Positions 33,833-42,812 of a stretch of DNA of 61,390 nucleotides are shown here, piece after piece (positions within the stretch are counted from its first letter, which is position 1; each line of letters opens with the position of its first letter). The DNA is from Aphodousia faecalis (lineage in GTDB: Bacteria > Pseudomonadota > Gammaproteobacteria > Burkholderiales > Burkholderiaceae_F): NCBI GenBank assembly GCA_018712705.1, contig DVGM01000022.1, forward strand, positions 1 to 61,390, written 5' to 3'. The translations under genes and the position numbers were made by a program. Below the pieces are notes generated by a model. It ran no database searches. It was not told the DNA's origin and saw only the letters and a program-made list of their open reading frames with translations.

Positions 33833-34816
33833 CTAAGCAATCGTTTCGAATTGGTACCCGCAACTTTCGACTAATTTTTTGTCTTTTTCAATTCCTGTGC
33901 CTTTTGTTGTGAGCAGATCGCCAGCGATCGCGCTATTAATACCGGCTCTAAGTGCCAATCGTATTGCGGTATCAGATAACCGTCTCCTTCCGCCGGCAAA
34001 TCGCAAATAAGCTTTTGGGTTGGCAAGTCGAAAAAGAGCGATTGTGCGGATGATTTCTTCTTCAGAAATTGGTTCGATAAGCTCAAGTGGTGTGCCCTTG
34101 ATTGGTTCAAGAATATTAATTGGAATAGAACAAATTTTTAATTTTCTTAACGTTAGAGCCAATTCAATTCTGTTTTGTCGACTCTCACCCATACCGATAA
34201 TGCCGCCAGAACAAATATCAAGACCAGCTGAATGTGCTGCTTCAATGGTTTTGAGTTTGTCGGTGAAGGTGTGTGATGAACAAACATGTGGGAAAAAGTT
34301 TTCGCAAGTTTCTAAATTGCAATGACAGCGGCACACACCTGCTTGAGCAAGAAGCTGAAATTCTTCTGCTGTTAGAAGACCGGCCGATAAACATATTTCA
34401 AGCGACGTTTCTTTTTTCAGTTCTCGGACGATTTCTGCCGCTTCTCTAACTTCTCGTCGTGAAAGTTTTCTTCCGCTTGTGACAAGTGAGAAACGTGTAG
34501 CTCCTGATCGTTGTGCAATAAGAGCGGCCTCAATGATTTTCTTTGCCTCAAGCAGTGGATAAATTTCACACTGTCCTTCAAAATGCCGGGACTGAGCACA
34601 CCAGTGACAATTTTCCGAACAACGTCCGCTTTTAGCATTGACGATGGCGCAAAAGTTAAACACCTGACTGGCCTTATGAATAGTGACTTCGTGGGCGGCT
34701 TCGACCAAATGAGAAATCGGCGCATTAGCTATCTGTTGAAGATCTTCAGCTGTTGGAATTTCCTCTTGCAGGGCGCGTTGTTTCATTTGATCTAAAAGCG
34801 TTAAAACGTTATCCAT
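33833..34816 (-). CDS. bioB: Biotin synthase
   Basis: 327 residues. Radical-SAM enzyme that inserts sulfur into dethiobiotin. The radical cluster is CSENCHWC (Cys66, Cys70, Cys73), and the 2Fe-2S cysteines and Arg are provided by CLSAG, CRCHCNLET and the RFAGGRR segment. The wording AKSGRCSENCHWCAQS resembles BioB of Bacteroidetes and Firmicutes more than the KTGACPEDCxYCPQS form usual in proteobacteria, and the gene looks AT-richer than its neighbours. It stands alone with no other bio gene. Function is secure; foreign origin is an inference. Confidence 0.93.
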   Translation of the reverse strand: MDNVLTLLDQMKQRALQEEIPTAEDLQQIANAPISHLVEAAHEVTIHKASQVFNFCAIVNAKSGRCSENCHWCAQSRHFEGQCEIYPLLEAKKIIEAALIAQRSGATRFSLVTSGRKLSRREVREAAEIVRELKKETSLEICLSAGLLTAEEFQLLAQAGVCRCHCNLETCENFFPHVCSSHTFTDKLKTIEAAHSAGLDICSGGIIGMGESRQNRIELALTLRKLKICSIPINILEPIKGTPLELIEPISEEEIIRTIALFRLANPKAYLRFAGGRRRLSDTAIRLALRAGINSAIAGDLLTTKGTGIEKDKKLVESCGYQFETIA

Positions 34817-34964
34817 AGTGTCGGATTGAATGTAGAGTGAAATTTCCTAAGTTTAGAGGCGACTTAAATTCACTTCAAATGTCGAAGCGGTCATGAGTTT
34901 TATGCGATTTTTCTGTTCTCACAATCGGTACAATTCTCTGGTAAACCAATCCTAGGACTTTCTG

Positions 34965-35618
34965 ATGAAAAAAATAGTCGTTTTAATATCCGGACGCGGC
35001 AGTAATTTTGTTGCGATTCAGGAAAGTGCTTTGCGTGAAGACTGGGAGCATTCCATCGGAGCGAAAATCGTTGCGGTTATTTCCAATCGCCCGGATGCAA
35101 AAGGACTGGAGCTTGCCAAAAATTATGGCATTGATGCGCTTTGCGTGGACCATAAAGCGTTTGAAACACGAGAAGCGTTTGAAGAAAAGCTCTATGAAGT
35201 TGTGTCTCAGTACGAACCGGATCTCATTGTTTTGGCTGGTTTTATGAGAATTCTCACGGCGGGTTTTGTGGATCGCTTTGAAGGCAAGATTCTCAATATT
35301 CATCCGGCTCTTTTGCCCTCATTTAAGGGGCTTGATACCCATCAACGCGCCATAGACGCTGGTGTCCGCATGGCAGGAACGACAGTTCATTTTGTGACGG
35401 CCGCCTTGGATGGCGGAGCCATTATCGCGCAGGCCGCCGTGCCGGTGTTGCCCAGTGATGACGCTCATCGGCTAGCCGATCGAGTGCTTGTCTATGAACA
35501 TCAAATCTATGCCCGGGCAGTTAAAGCTTGTGTGACCGGAAAAGTGCGTTATGAAAATGAGCGGGCAGTGATGGATGATCAAACCGCACTTGAACTTACT
35601 TTGTTTGGACAGATCTAA
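34965..35618 (+). CDS. purN: Phosphoribosylglycinamide formyltransferase
   Basis: 217 residues. It transfers formyl from 10-formyl-THF to GAR in purine synthesis. The phosphate loop SGRGSNF (about 9-15) and the catalytic Asn-His in NIHPALLPSFKG (about 109-120), with the Asp in ALDGGAII, are intact. It is followed by rsmB after 3 bases, a betaproteobacterial pairing. A TACAAT hexamer at 34929-34934 is a candidate -10. It is divergent from bioB. Confidence 0.95.
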   Translation: MKKIVVLISGRGSNFVAIQESALREDWEHSIGAKIVAVISNRPDAKGLELAKNYGIDALCVDHKAFETREAFEEKLYEVVSQYEPDLIVLAGFMRILTAGFVDRFEGKILNIHPALLPSFKGLDTHQRAIDAGVRMAGTTVHFVTAALDGGAIIAQAAVPVLPSDDAHRLADRVLVYEHQIYARAVKACVTGKVRYENERAVMDDQTALELTLFGQI

Positions 35619-35621
35619 ATC

Positions 35622-37091
35622 ATGCAGGAAAAGAAAAGAAACCCACGTGGTTCTCAGAGCGGCTGTGAGCGTCGTTTGACCGAAAGACAGCGCGCTGCAC
35701 GCAGTCGCCAGATTCGTGAAAGCCGTGCGATGACAAAAGATGAACGTCGTCAGAGAGCTGGAGCTCATCATGATATCGATCAGCGCCAGACTCGAACGGG
35801 CGGCCCTCGCGTCACCGGACTGATTGTGGATGAATTGGGTAAAGCCTTGTCGACGGTGCTCAAGCTTGACGGTCCGGCTGACGTTTTGATGAGTCGTTTC
35901 TTCAGACTCAATCATAAGTTGGGTTCACGCGACAGAAGCATCATTGCCGAGGCGATCTTTTACACATTGCGTCACCTCTCAACCATTGCCTGGCAAATGA
36001 AGCCGATTGTGCCGGCTCGGGCGCCGCGACTCACAGCCATGGTGGCTCTTTCCCGTATTTATGGGCGCGAAGCACTTGACGAACGGACGGTGGGCAATGA
36101 CGCGGGACCTTTGGACAATATCCTTCGCAGTAAACCGGAAAATGCGACGGCGTTTGTTCAGTCCGAGTTGCCGTACTGGCTTTATGAACGCTTAAATAAG
36201 CAATTTGGCGATGAAGCGCCTGCTCTTTTTGAGTCGATGAAAGAGGGGGCTCCGCTTGATTTGCGTGTCAATCTTTTGAAAGCCAAGCGTGAAGAGGTGA
36301 TGCAGGAGTTGGCCGAGCACGGTGTGCAGGCTGTGGAGACGCCGATGTCGCCTGACGGCGTGCGCCTGATGACTAAACCGGGATTGACCAGTTGGCCCAT
36401 CTACCGTGAAGGCAAGATTGATGTGCAGGATGAAGGCAGTCAATTGATTGCCCGATTGGTGCAGCCAAAGCGCGGTGAAATGGTTTGCGACTTTTGCGCG
36501 GGCGCCGGCGGTAAAACCTTGGCCTTGGGCGCGCTGATGCGCTCAACGGGCAGACTGTACGCTTTTGATGTCAATGAAAAGCGTCTCTCGGGTTTAACCC
36601 CACGTATGCGTAGGGCGGGTTTGAGCAACGTTCACCCGATTGCGATCAAGACCGAACGCGATGTACGCGTTAAGCGTTTAGCCGGAAAATTTGACCGCGT
36701 GCTTGTCGATGCGCCCTGCTCCGGGACGGGTACTTTGCGCCGCAATCCTGATTTGCGTTGGCGAATGAGCGAAGAAGAGCTTGCCCGCATCAACGCGATT
36801 CAAGCCAATGTGCTGGAGTCCGCCAGTCGTTTGGTGAAATCCGGCGGTCGTTTGGTTTATGCAACGTGCTCTTTGTTGCGCGAGGAAAACCAAGGTGTGG
36901 TGGAGGCTTTTTTGGCTAAGCATCCGGAGTATGAAATCATGGATGCCACCGATGTTTTGGCTAAACAAGGCGTCCATTTACCCGATTGCGCCAAGGCTCA
37001 TGCGCCATTTTTTGTCATGGCTCCGCATCAGAGCGGCACCGATGGCTTTTTCGGTGCAGTCCTCATCAAAAAAGAAGCGCGTGACGCCTAA
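35622..37091 (+). CDS. rsmB: RsmB/RsmF-type rRNA cytosine-C5 methyltransferase
   Basis: 489 residues. A SAM-dependent methyltransferase of 16S rRNA cytosine, cytoplasmic. The N-terminal ~55 residues are very basic and lack a fold signature, and an NusB-like helical region follows. The catalytic core has DFCAGAGGKTLALG near 288 and the two cysteines of this family in DAPCSGTGTLRRNPD near 362 and YATCSLLREEN near 415. It is co-transcribed with purN; a GC-rich hairpin (37121-37145) with a weak T tract follows. Confidence 0.88.
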   Translation: MQEKKRNPRGSQSGCERRLTERQRAARSRQIRESRAMTKDERRQRAGAHHDIDQRQTRTGGPRVTGLIVDELGKALSTVLKLDGPADVLMSRFFRLNHKLGSRDRSIIAEAIFYTLRHLSTIAWQMKPIVPARAPRLTAMVALSRIYGREALDERTVGNDAGPLDNILRSKPENATAFVQSELPYWLYERLNKQFGDEAPALFESMKEGAPLDLRVNLLKAKREEVMQELAEHGVQAVETPMSPDGVRLMTKPGLTSWPIYREGKIDVQDEGSQLIARLVQPKRGEMVCDFCAGAGGKTLALGALMRSTGRLYAFDVNEKRLSGLTPRMRRAGLSNVHPIAIKTERDVRVKRLAGKFDRVLVDAPCSGTGTLRRNPDLRWRMSEEELARINAIQANVLESASRLVKSGGRLVYATCSLLREENQGVVEAFLAKHPEYEIMDATDVLAKQGVHLPDCAKAHAPFFVMAPHQSGTDGFFGAVLIKKEARDA

Positions 37092-37120
37092 GATGAGATA
37101 ACGAAGGTATACAATCGGAG

Positions 37121-37147
37121 ACGCTCGCTTAAATTAGGCGGGCGTTC
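37121..37147 (+). terminator. Terminator after rsmB
   Basis: ACGCTCGCTT (37121-37130) pairs with AGGCGGGCGT (37136-37145) using two G-T pairs, followed by TTC. A modest terminator just before the MFS gene. Confidence 0.6.
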
Positions 37148-37167
37148 TTCATAAGGGCGGCTTAATA

Positions 37168-38388
37168 ATGCTTTTTAGCGTTCCGAAATCGTTGGCGTTT
37201 TTGTTGGCGACGTGTTCCATGGTGGGACCGTTGTCAGCCAACACGTATATGCCCAGCTTAGGGATGATCGCCGAAGAGTTCGGAGTCGGAGAGGTCGCCG
37301 CGTATCAAACACTTTCAAGCTATCTGATCTGCTTTGCCACATCCTCTCTTTTTGTAGGCGCTGTCTCCGATAGCTTGGGCCGAAGGGCCGTGATGATCGG
37401 CGGCTTATTGTGTTACGCGTTCTCCTGCGCTATTTGCGCTTTTAGCCCCGGTTATGAAACATTTTTAATCGGTCGTATTTTAATGGGGCTTTTTGCCAGT
37501 ACCGGAACCGTATTGGCCATGGCTGTGACCCGCGATTTGTTTAGCGGCAGACAGGCTCAGGAGTTGACGAGTTTGATTGCCGTGATTTTCGCCCTGGCGC
37601 CGGCACTTGCCCCCATTATCGGCGGTTGGCTGGTTTCGCTTTTCGGTTGGCGAAGTGTTTTCTATTTCCTCTCAACCTTCGCCTGCACCATGGCGCTTAT
37701 TTGTTTCTTTCTTCTGAAAGAAACGCATCCAAAAGAGCTGCGAACTTCGTTTCATTTTGTGCCGCTTGTTAAGCAATACGCCCTTTCCATGAAAAACATC
37801 GCCTTTACCGCCGGCGTTATCTGCAGTGGCTTTGTTTTCATGGGCTCCATTCTTTTTTCTGCTGGTGCTCCTGATTACGTTGAAAACATTATGGGAATGG
37901 GGGTGACCGACTTCGGTTATCTGATGATTCCCTTGATTGGTTTTTCGGTGACGGGATCGATTTTTTGCACCAAAATCACTGAAAGATTTGGCGAAGAGCG
38001 GACAATGAAAATGCAGATTGCGGTGATGTACGCGGCCGGTATTTTAGGCGTGGCGCTCAACTACTTCTGGCACGTTCCGTATCCCTTCTGCCTTTTCGCT
38101 GTCATCGTTTACAGTACGGCCATGAGCGTGGTGCGCCCAATTCTGACGGTCTATAACTTGGATTATTTTCCTCAAAACCGGGGAATGGCCGCCAGTATTC
38201 AGCAGTTTTTCCAAACATCTTCTTTTGCCATCTGCGCTGCCCTTTGGGTCCCGGTTGTGATGGGCAGCGCCTGGAAGTACGACTTAGTGTTGCTATTTTG
38301 CGGCGTAATGGTCAGCGTTACTTGGCTGATTGTTTTAAAAACCCGTCCGCGCTGTTTGCCTAAAGATTTCTCATCACAGAATCGTTAA
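37168..38388 (+). CDS. MFS drug exporter, Bcr/CflA type
   Basis: 406 residues with twelve predicted helices. GAVSDSLGRRAVMI between helices 2 and 3 is the MFS signature, and GRILMGLFASTGTVLAMAVTRDLF plus ALAPIIGGWLVSLFGWRSVF (motif C region) place it with the Bcr/CflA proton-driven multidrug exporters. The start is ATG 37168 with AAGGGCGG upstream. Its last 15 bases overlap the convergent AEC gene. The substrate is unknown. Confidence 0.87.
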   Translation: MLFSVPKSLAFLLATCSMVGPLSANTYMPSLGMIAEEFGVGEVAAYQTLSSYLICFATSSLFVGAVSDSLGRRAVMIGGLLCYAFSCAICAFSPGYETFLIGRILMGLFASTGTVLAMAVTRDLFSGRQAQELTSLIAVIFALAPALAPIIGGWLVSLFGWRSVFYFLSTFACTMALICFFLLKETHPKELRTSFHFVPLVKQYALSMKNIAFTAGVICSGFVFMGSILFSAGAPDYVENIMGMGVTDFGYLMIPLIGFSVTGSIFCTKITERFGEERTMKMQIAVMYAAGILGVALNYFWHVPYPFCLFAVIVYSTAMSVVRPILTVYNLDYFPQNRGMAASIQQFFQTSSFAICAALWVPVVMGSAWKYDLVLLFCGVMVSVTWLIVLKTRPRCLPKDFSSQNR

Positions 38389-39279
38389 AAGCGTTGAAAC
38401 AATGACCACGCTGCAGGCAACCGACAGTGAATTGAGGTTGGCTGCCATTGATGGTTTGCATTTGGCTTTTATGCAGAAAATAAGACCCACGACTGGTACC
38501 GGTGCCCAGGCGATGAGAGCCAGAATTTTTCGGATTTCGTACGGGAAAGGCAACAGATAGTACATGGCTAGCGACATCACAAGGGAGCCGGCCAATCGAA
38601 TGACAAGCAGTCGTAATAACTCCTTGAGTTGCTCACGGGGCATGACAAAACGGATGCTTTGCCCGAGCAATATCATCGCTAAAAAAGCATTGGCGTTGGC
38701 GCCGATCTTTGCCCAATCTACGACCGTGGCCGGAAAGGTGTAGCCGACAAAGGCCAAAATCAGCATGACAAAGTAAGAACAAATCGGACCGGAACTGAAC
38801 ATGCGCTTCAAAATAGTTTTCACCAACGTTAACCCCGTTCCGGTACCTGAGGCGATCGCATAGGTCGTCCCTGTGCACATGATGGAATTGCCGATGTCAA
38901 ACAGGCAGATGGATAAAAAGCCCGTTGGCGTGACAAATGTCTGAAGAAATGGCATCACGAAAGTGCCCACGTTGAAACCCGACAGATTGAGCATGTCAAA
39001 AAGACGATTTTCCGGGTGTTTGCGCGTGATGAGGCAGGCGATGCCAATCATGAAAAAGTTTGTGGCCAAACCCAACCCAATCAACCAAAAGTAGCTTGCT
39101 TCAATATGCAATCCGTTCAAACAGACGAGGATCAGACAGGGCAACGTGACGTAGAGTAAAAGCCCCGAGAGCGCATGAACGGTATCCTCTTTGAGAATGT
39201 GTGTGCGTTTAAGAAAATAACCCACAAAAATAAAGAAAACGAAACCTAAAACCTTCAGTAAGCCTTCCACTTTGGGCAA
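38374..39279 (-). CDS. AEC-family (auxin efflux carrier-type) transporter
   Basis: 301 residues with about ten membrane helices in two halves. FVGYFLKRTHIL at the start, VTLPCLILVCLNG, and GFNVGTFVMPFLQTF with the broken helix of this fold match the AEC/BASS-like family, which exports small carboxylates such as malate or malonate in bacteria. It overlaps the convergent MFS gene by 15 bases. The substrate is unknown. Confidence 0.83.
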   Translation of the reverse strand: MPKVEGLLKVLGFVFFIFVGYFLKRTHILKEDTVHALSGLLLYVTLPCLILVCLNGLHIEASYFWLIGLGLATNFFMIGIACLITRKHPENRLFDMLNLSGFNVGTFVMPFLQTFVTPTGFLSICLFDIGNSIMCTGTTYAIASGTGTGLTLVKTILKRMFSSGPICSYFVMLILAFVGYTFPATVVDWAKIGANANAFLAMILLGQSIRFVMPREQLKELLRLLVIRLAGSLVMSLAMYYLLPFPYEIRKILALIAWAPVPVVGLIFCIKAKCKPSMAANLNSLSVACSVVIVSTLLTIL

Positions 39280-39323
39280 TCCTTGCGAGCAAAAAAATCA
39301 GTTGCAGTTGCCGATTGTACGCC

Positions 39324-40988
39324 TTAGAGCCATTGGGCGGCTTCAATCATTTGACGAACGATGGGGTGTTTGGCTTTAAACAAGTCTTGTTTTGCGATGG
39401 ATTCAACAATTTGACCGTCATGCAAGAATAAGATCCGGTCGCATAAAGCTGTGAGCGCTTTTAAGTCGTGTGAAATAAAAAGCCAGGCGCTATCGCGCTT
39501 AGGGAGTTTTTTCAGTAATTTGACAATTTCTCCCTGAATTGAGGCGTCAAGCGAGCTTAGAGCCTCGTCAAAGATGACTAGTTTAGGTTCGGCAATGAGA
39601 GCCCGCGCGATGCACACTCGCTGAAGTTCACCGCCCGAGAGCTCATGAGGGAATCGATTGAGTTTGTCTTTATCAAGTCCAACGGATTGCAAAGCGTCTC
39701 TGAGGGATTTTTCTTTCAGTTTTTCTTCAAAATACTTTCTCTCGTCTCCACTTAAATTCTGACATTTGAGTTCAACGGGTTCTGAGAGAATCTCACGTAC
39801 TGTCCAGGAAGGATCCACAGATTGGGTGTAATTTTGAAAAATAACACTCATGCTGGCACGGTGCTTTTTCCTCCAGGAAAAAAGATTCTCTCCTTCAATT
39901 GAAATAGAGCCTTTTTCCGCCTTTTCCAATCCCAAAAGAAGCCGTGCCAAGGTTGTTTTGCCCACACCTGAAGCGCCAGCCAAACCAACAATTTCCGCGC
40001 GGTTAATCTGAAGATCAACACCATTTAAAACTGAATGAAATTTTGTCTGTGAGGAAAAAAGTCGTCTGTGAGCGGGATAGGCTTTGCAGAGTCGATGCAC
40101 TTCAATGAGGCAATTATTGGAAACGTTTTGGAAATTATTTTCGCCTGTTTCTCCGATTAGTCCTGTTGAAAGCTGCAACTTTTTAAAAGTGGAACTTAAT
40201 TCCTCCCGCATCTCAACTAAATGCCGGAAATAAGGTGTTTGGGGTTGGTTAGCAATATTTGCCAAACCGCTCTCCACAATTTGACCGTCTTTCATCACAA
40301 TGATCCGATCTGCGAGTGCTTGAGCCACTGACAAATGATGAGTGATCACAATCAAGGTGGCGGCGGTCTCTTTTCGGATACGGTTGAGTCCCTGCAAGAC
40401 TTCTTGAACGGAGAGTGCGTCAAGGGCGCTCGTTGGTTCATCGGCAACCACTATTTCGGGTTTGAGAATCAATGCGCAGGCAATCATGGCACGTTGCAGC
40501 ATACCGCCTGAGAGCTCATGGGGGTAGTGTGTGAGAACGAAATTTGGGTCAGCTATCCGCAGAGAGCTTAAGGTTTCACAAATGGTTTTCCTTGCCGCTT
40601 CTTTTGTGAGCGACGGAAAGTGGGTGATGATTGTCTCGATGAGCTGTGGGCCGACTTTCGTTAGCGGATCGAAGGCGGTGGTCGGTTGCTGGCTTAAATA
40701 AAGAATACTTTTGCCGCGATCGCTGCGACTGTAACCCAGAGGCAGAACTTCAGAGCCATGTAATTTAACGGAACCGAAAGCGGCCAGACAAGGCGGAAGC
40801 AGTCCGCAGACGGCCTGAAGGGCTAAGGACTTGCCGGCACCGGACTCACCCAATAATGCCAGGGATTCGCCGGCTTTGACTTCAAAATCGACGCCTTTGA
40901 GAATGGCGTATCGTGGATTGGCGCGGGGCACAATCTTGAGATTTCTGACCTCGATGAGGTTTTTCAGAGGAAGGTTTTTATCGCTCAT
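39324..40988 (-). CDS. Fused dual ATPase of a nickel/peptide-type ABC importer (NikD-NikE)
   Basis: 554 residues from ATG 40988 (after GGAGG). Two complete ABC domains lie in one chain. The first has Walker A GESGAGKS (47-54), signature LSGGMLQRA and Walker B IVVADEPTSALD. The second has Walker A GASGVGKT, signature LSGGELQRV and a Walker B FDEALSS with Ala for the usual Pro. In E. coli these are two genes, nikD and nikE. The frame overlaps the permease gene by 11 bases, so it belongs to the operon with the permeases and the NikA-like protein. The fusion fixes a one-to-one heterodimer. Confidence 0.88.
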   Translation of the reverse strand: MSDKNLPLKNLIEVRNLKIVPRANPRYAILKGVDFEVKAGESLALLGESGAGKSLALQAVCGLLPPCLAAFGSVKLHGSEVLPLGYSRSDRGKSILYLSQQPTTAFDPLTKVGPQLIETIITHFPSLTKEAARKTICETLSSLRIADPNFVLTHYPHELSGGMLQRAMIACALILKPEIVVADEPTSALDALSVQEVLQGLNRIRKETAATLIVITHHLSVAQALADRIIVMKDGQIVESGLANIANQPQTPYFRHLVEMREELSSTFKKLQLSTGLIGETGENNFQNVSNNCLIEVHRLCKAYPAHRRLFSSQTKFHSVLNGVDLQINRAEIVGLAGASGVGKTTLARLLLGLEKAEKGSISIEGENLFSWRKKHRASMSVIFQNYTQSVDPSWTVREILSEPVELKCQNLSGDERKYFEEKLKEKSLRDALQSVGLDKDKLNRFPHELSGGELQRVCIARALIAEPKLVIFDEALSSLDASIQGEIVKLLKKLPKRDSAWLFISHDLKALTALCDRILFLHDGQIVESIAKQDLFKAKHPIVRQMIEAAQWL

Positions 40989-41844
40989 AAAAACCTCCGT
41001 GTGAAGATGCTCTTTGTTTGGGTTCAAAAACTTGGGCGAGCGCATCGCCCAAAAAGTGCAAAGCAACAACCGTGCATAAAATCATTAAGCCCGCGGGCAG
41101 CATTTGCCAGGGGTAGAGAGTCATGACGTTTTTGGCTTCGGCCAACATCATGCCCCACTCGGCCGTTGGCGCAGAAACTCCTAATCCTAAGAAGGATAAG
41201 GAGGAAATCATCAAAATAACGCTTCCTGTGTCCAGAGTCGCTAAAACGAAGAAATCGGCAAGGACATTCGGAAAGAGGTGTCGTGTCAGAATCCAGCGCC
41301 GATCGGCATTATTGACGAGACTAAACCGAATAAAAGCACTGTTTTGGATTCGTTTCGCAAGGGATCGGATCATGCGTGCGTACCATGGCCATTTGGCCAC
41401 CAGGCAACCGATGATGATGTTTTCTATTCCCGGCCCTAAAAGCCCCACCATGGCTAAGATCATCACTTCACTCGGAAAGGACATCCAGAGGTCGCAAAAG
41501 CGCATCATCAGTTCATCGGTTTGGCGGTTGGCCGCCGCACTCACCAGTCCCCAGAGTGTGCCGAAAAGCGCGGTAAAAAGGGTGGCAACAAGAGCCGTGT
41601 AGACACTGGATCGGATACCCCAGATCAGCCTTGAAAAAATATCTCGTCCCAAAGCATCGGTTCCTAGCCAATGGGCACTGCAAGGAGATATAAATTTATT
41701 GCCAAGATCAATAGCGGAGGGATCCGCTAGGGGTAAGACTGGTGCAAATAGTCCCACGGTCAAGACGCAAAACAGAAAACCCGCAGCCAACCGGGCAGTC
41801 GGTTTATTCCATAGTGACGAAAGGACAAAAAATAGGCGCTTCAT
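40978..41844 (-). CDS. nikC: ABC transporter permease, NikC/DppC-like
   Basis: 288 residues. An N-terminal helix, then HWLGTDALGRDIFSRLIWG, the mark of the DppC/NikC branch, and a set of five helices with the EAA loop (about 200-235). It pairs with the NikB-like permease to make the membrane channel. The start overlaps the stop of that gene by 4 bases, and its own end overlaps the fused ATPase. Nickel as the substrate is inherited from the neighbouring binding protein; peptide import is the alternative. Confidence 0.87.
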   Translation of the reverse strand: MKRLFFVLSSLWNKPTARLAAGFLFCVLTVGLFAPVLPLADPSAIDLGNKFISPCSAHWLGTDALGRDIFSRLIWGIRSSVYTALVATLFTALFGTLWGLVSAAANRQTDELMMRFCDLWMSFPSEVMILAMVGLLGPGIENIIIGCLVAKWPWYARMIRSLAKRIQNSAFIRFSLVNNADRRWILTRHLFPNVLADFFVLATLDTGSVILMISSLSFLGLGVSAPTAEWGMMLAEAKNVMTLYPWQMLPAGLMILCTVVALHFLGDALAQVFEPKQRASSHGGFYER

Positions 41845-42782
41845 AACGGTCCTTTGCTATTGTCTCTTTGCCTTGGGTCTAGGAACAGGCCAAGCAGATC
41901 GCTCACTAGGTTAAAGAAAACAAAAAGAGTGGCCATCAGCAGCACGTAGGCCTGAATAATTGGCAGATCTCGGTTAAATACCGCTTCCACACAAAGGCGT
42001 CCGATTCCCGGCCAAGCAAAAATACTCTCGATAATAAAAGCGCCTGCGATTAGCTTCGGGATAGACATTCCTAGGGCCGTGAGCGATGCATGCAAAGAGT
42101 TTTTAATCATGTGCCACGTGATGCTTTTTTCCGATAAGCCACGGCCGCGAGCAAAAAGTACCCAGTCTTCGTGGGCAGTTTTGATCATCTCTGAGCGAAT
42201 CAAACGCATGTAGGTGCCGATGTAGGCAAGTGACAGGGTCACGGCGGGCAATACAACCGATGAGGCTGAGCGCATTCCGTTTGTAGGAAAGACGTTGAGC
42301 TGGACCGAAAAAATCCAAATCAGAATTAAAGCTGCCCAGAATCCGGGCATCGACGACGTAAAGAAAATAAAACCGCGAATAAACCAATCGGTTTTTGAAT
42401 TTTCCGCTCGGGCTGAAAGGGTACCCGCCGCTAGGCTTACCGAGATGATGATCAAAAGAGCGGTAAGCGCCAGAAAAAGCGTAGCGGGAAGGGCTTCGAG
42501 GATACTGTTTGTAACCGGAATTCGGGTGACGTAACTTAGTCCCAAATCACCATGAAGAGCGCCGCTCAACCAATCGGCGTAGCGAGTCAAAAAAGGTTTA
42601 TCGAGTCCGAATTCCTGGCGGGTGGCTTCAATGAGTTCTGCCGTCGGGAGCATGCCGTTTACGCGAATGGAGGCTTCGGCCGGATCAGTCGATGAAAATT
42701 CCGCAATGGCAAACGTAATGATTGTGATACCGATTAATATCGGCACCATGAAAAGTAAACGTTTGAGGAAAAAGCGGAGCAT
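41841..42782 (-). CDS. nikB: ABC transporter permease, NikB/DppB-like
   Basis: 313 residues. The N-terminus FFLKRLLFMVPILIGITIIT and GDLGLSYVTRIPV are typical of the DppB/NikB branch. Six helices and an EAA loop with AGAFIIESIFAWPGIGRL near 255 complete it. It is preceded by the NikA-like gene with a 30-base gap and overlaps the next permease by 4 bases. Confidence 0.88.
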   Translation of the reverse strand: MLRFFLKRLLFMVPILIGITIITFAIAEFSSTDPAEASIRVNGMLPTAELIEATRQEFGLDKPFLTRYADWLSGALHGDLGLSYVTRIPVTNSILEALPATLFLALTALLIIISVSLAAGTLSARAENSKTDWFIRGFIFFTSSMPGFWAALILIWIFSVQLNVFPTNGMRSASSVVLPAVTLSLAYIGTYMRLIRSEMIKTAHEDWVLFARGRGLSEKSITWHMIKNSLHASLTALGMSIPKLIAGAFIIESIFAWPGIGRLCVEAVFNRDLPIIQAYVLLMATLFVFFNLVSDLLGLFLDPRQRDNSKGPL

Positions 42783-42812
42783 TTGTTCTATTGCAGAAAA
42801 TCAACACAGCAA

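Noticed and set aside
34817..34964. Search for a BirA operator before bioB
   Set aside because: Only TGGTAAACCA near 34940 resembles half of the operator; the second half is absent and it lies nearer to purN.
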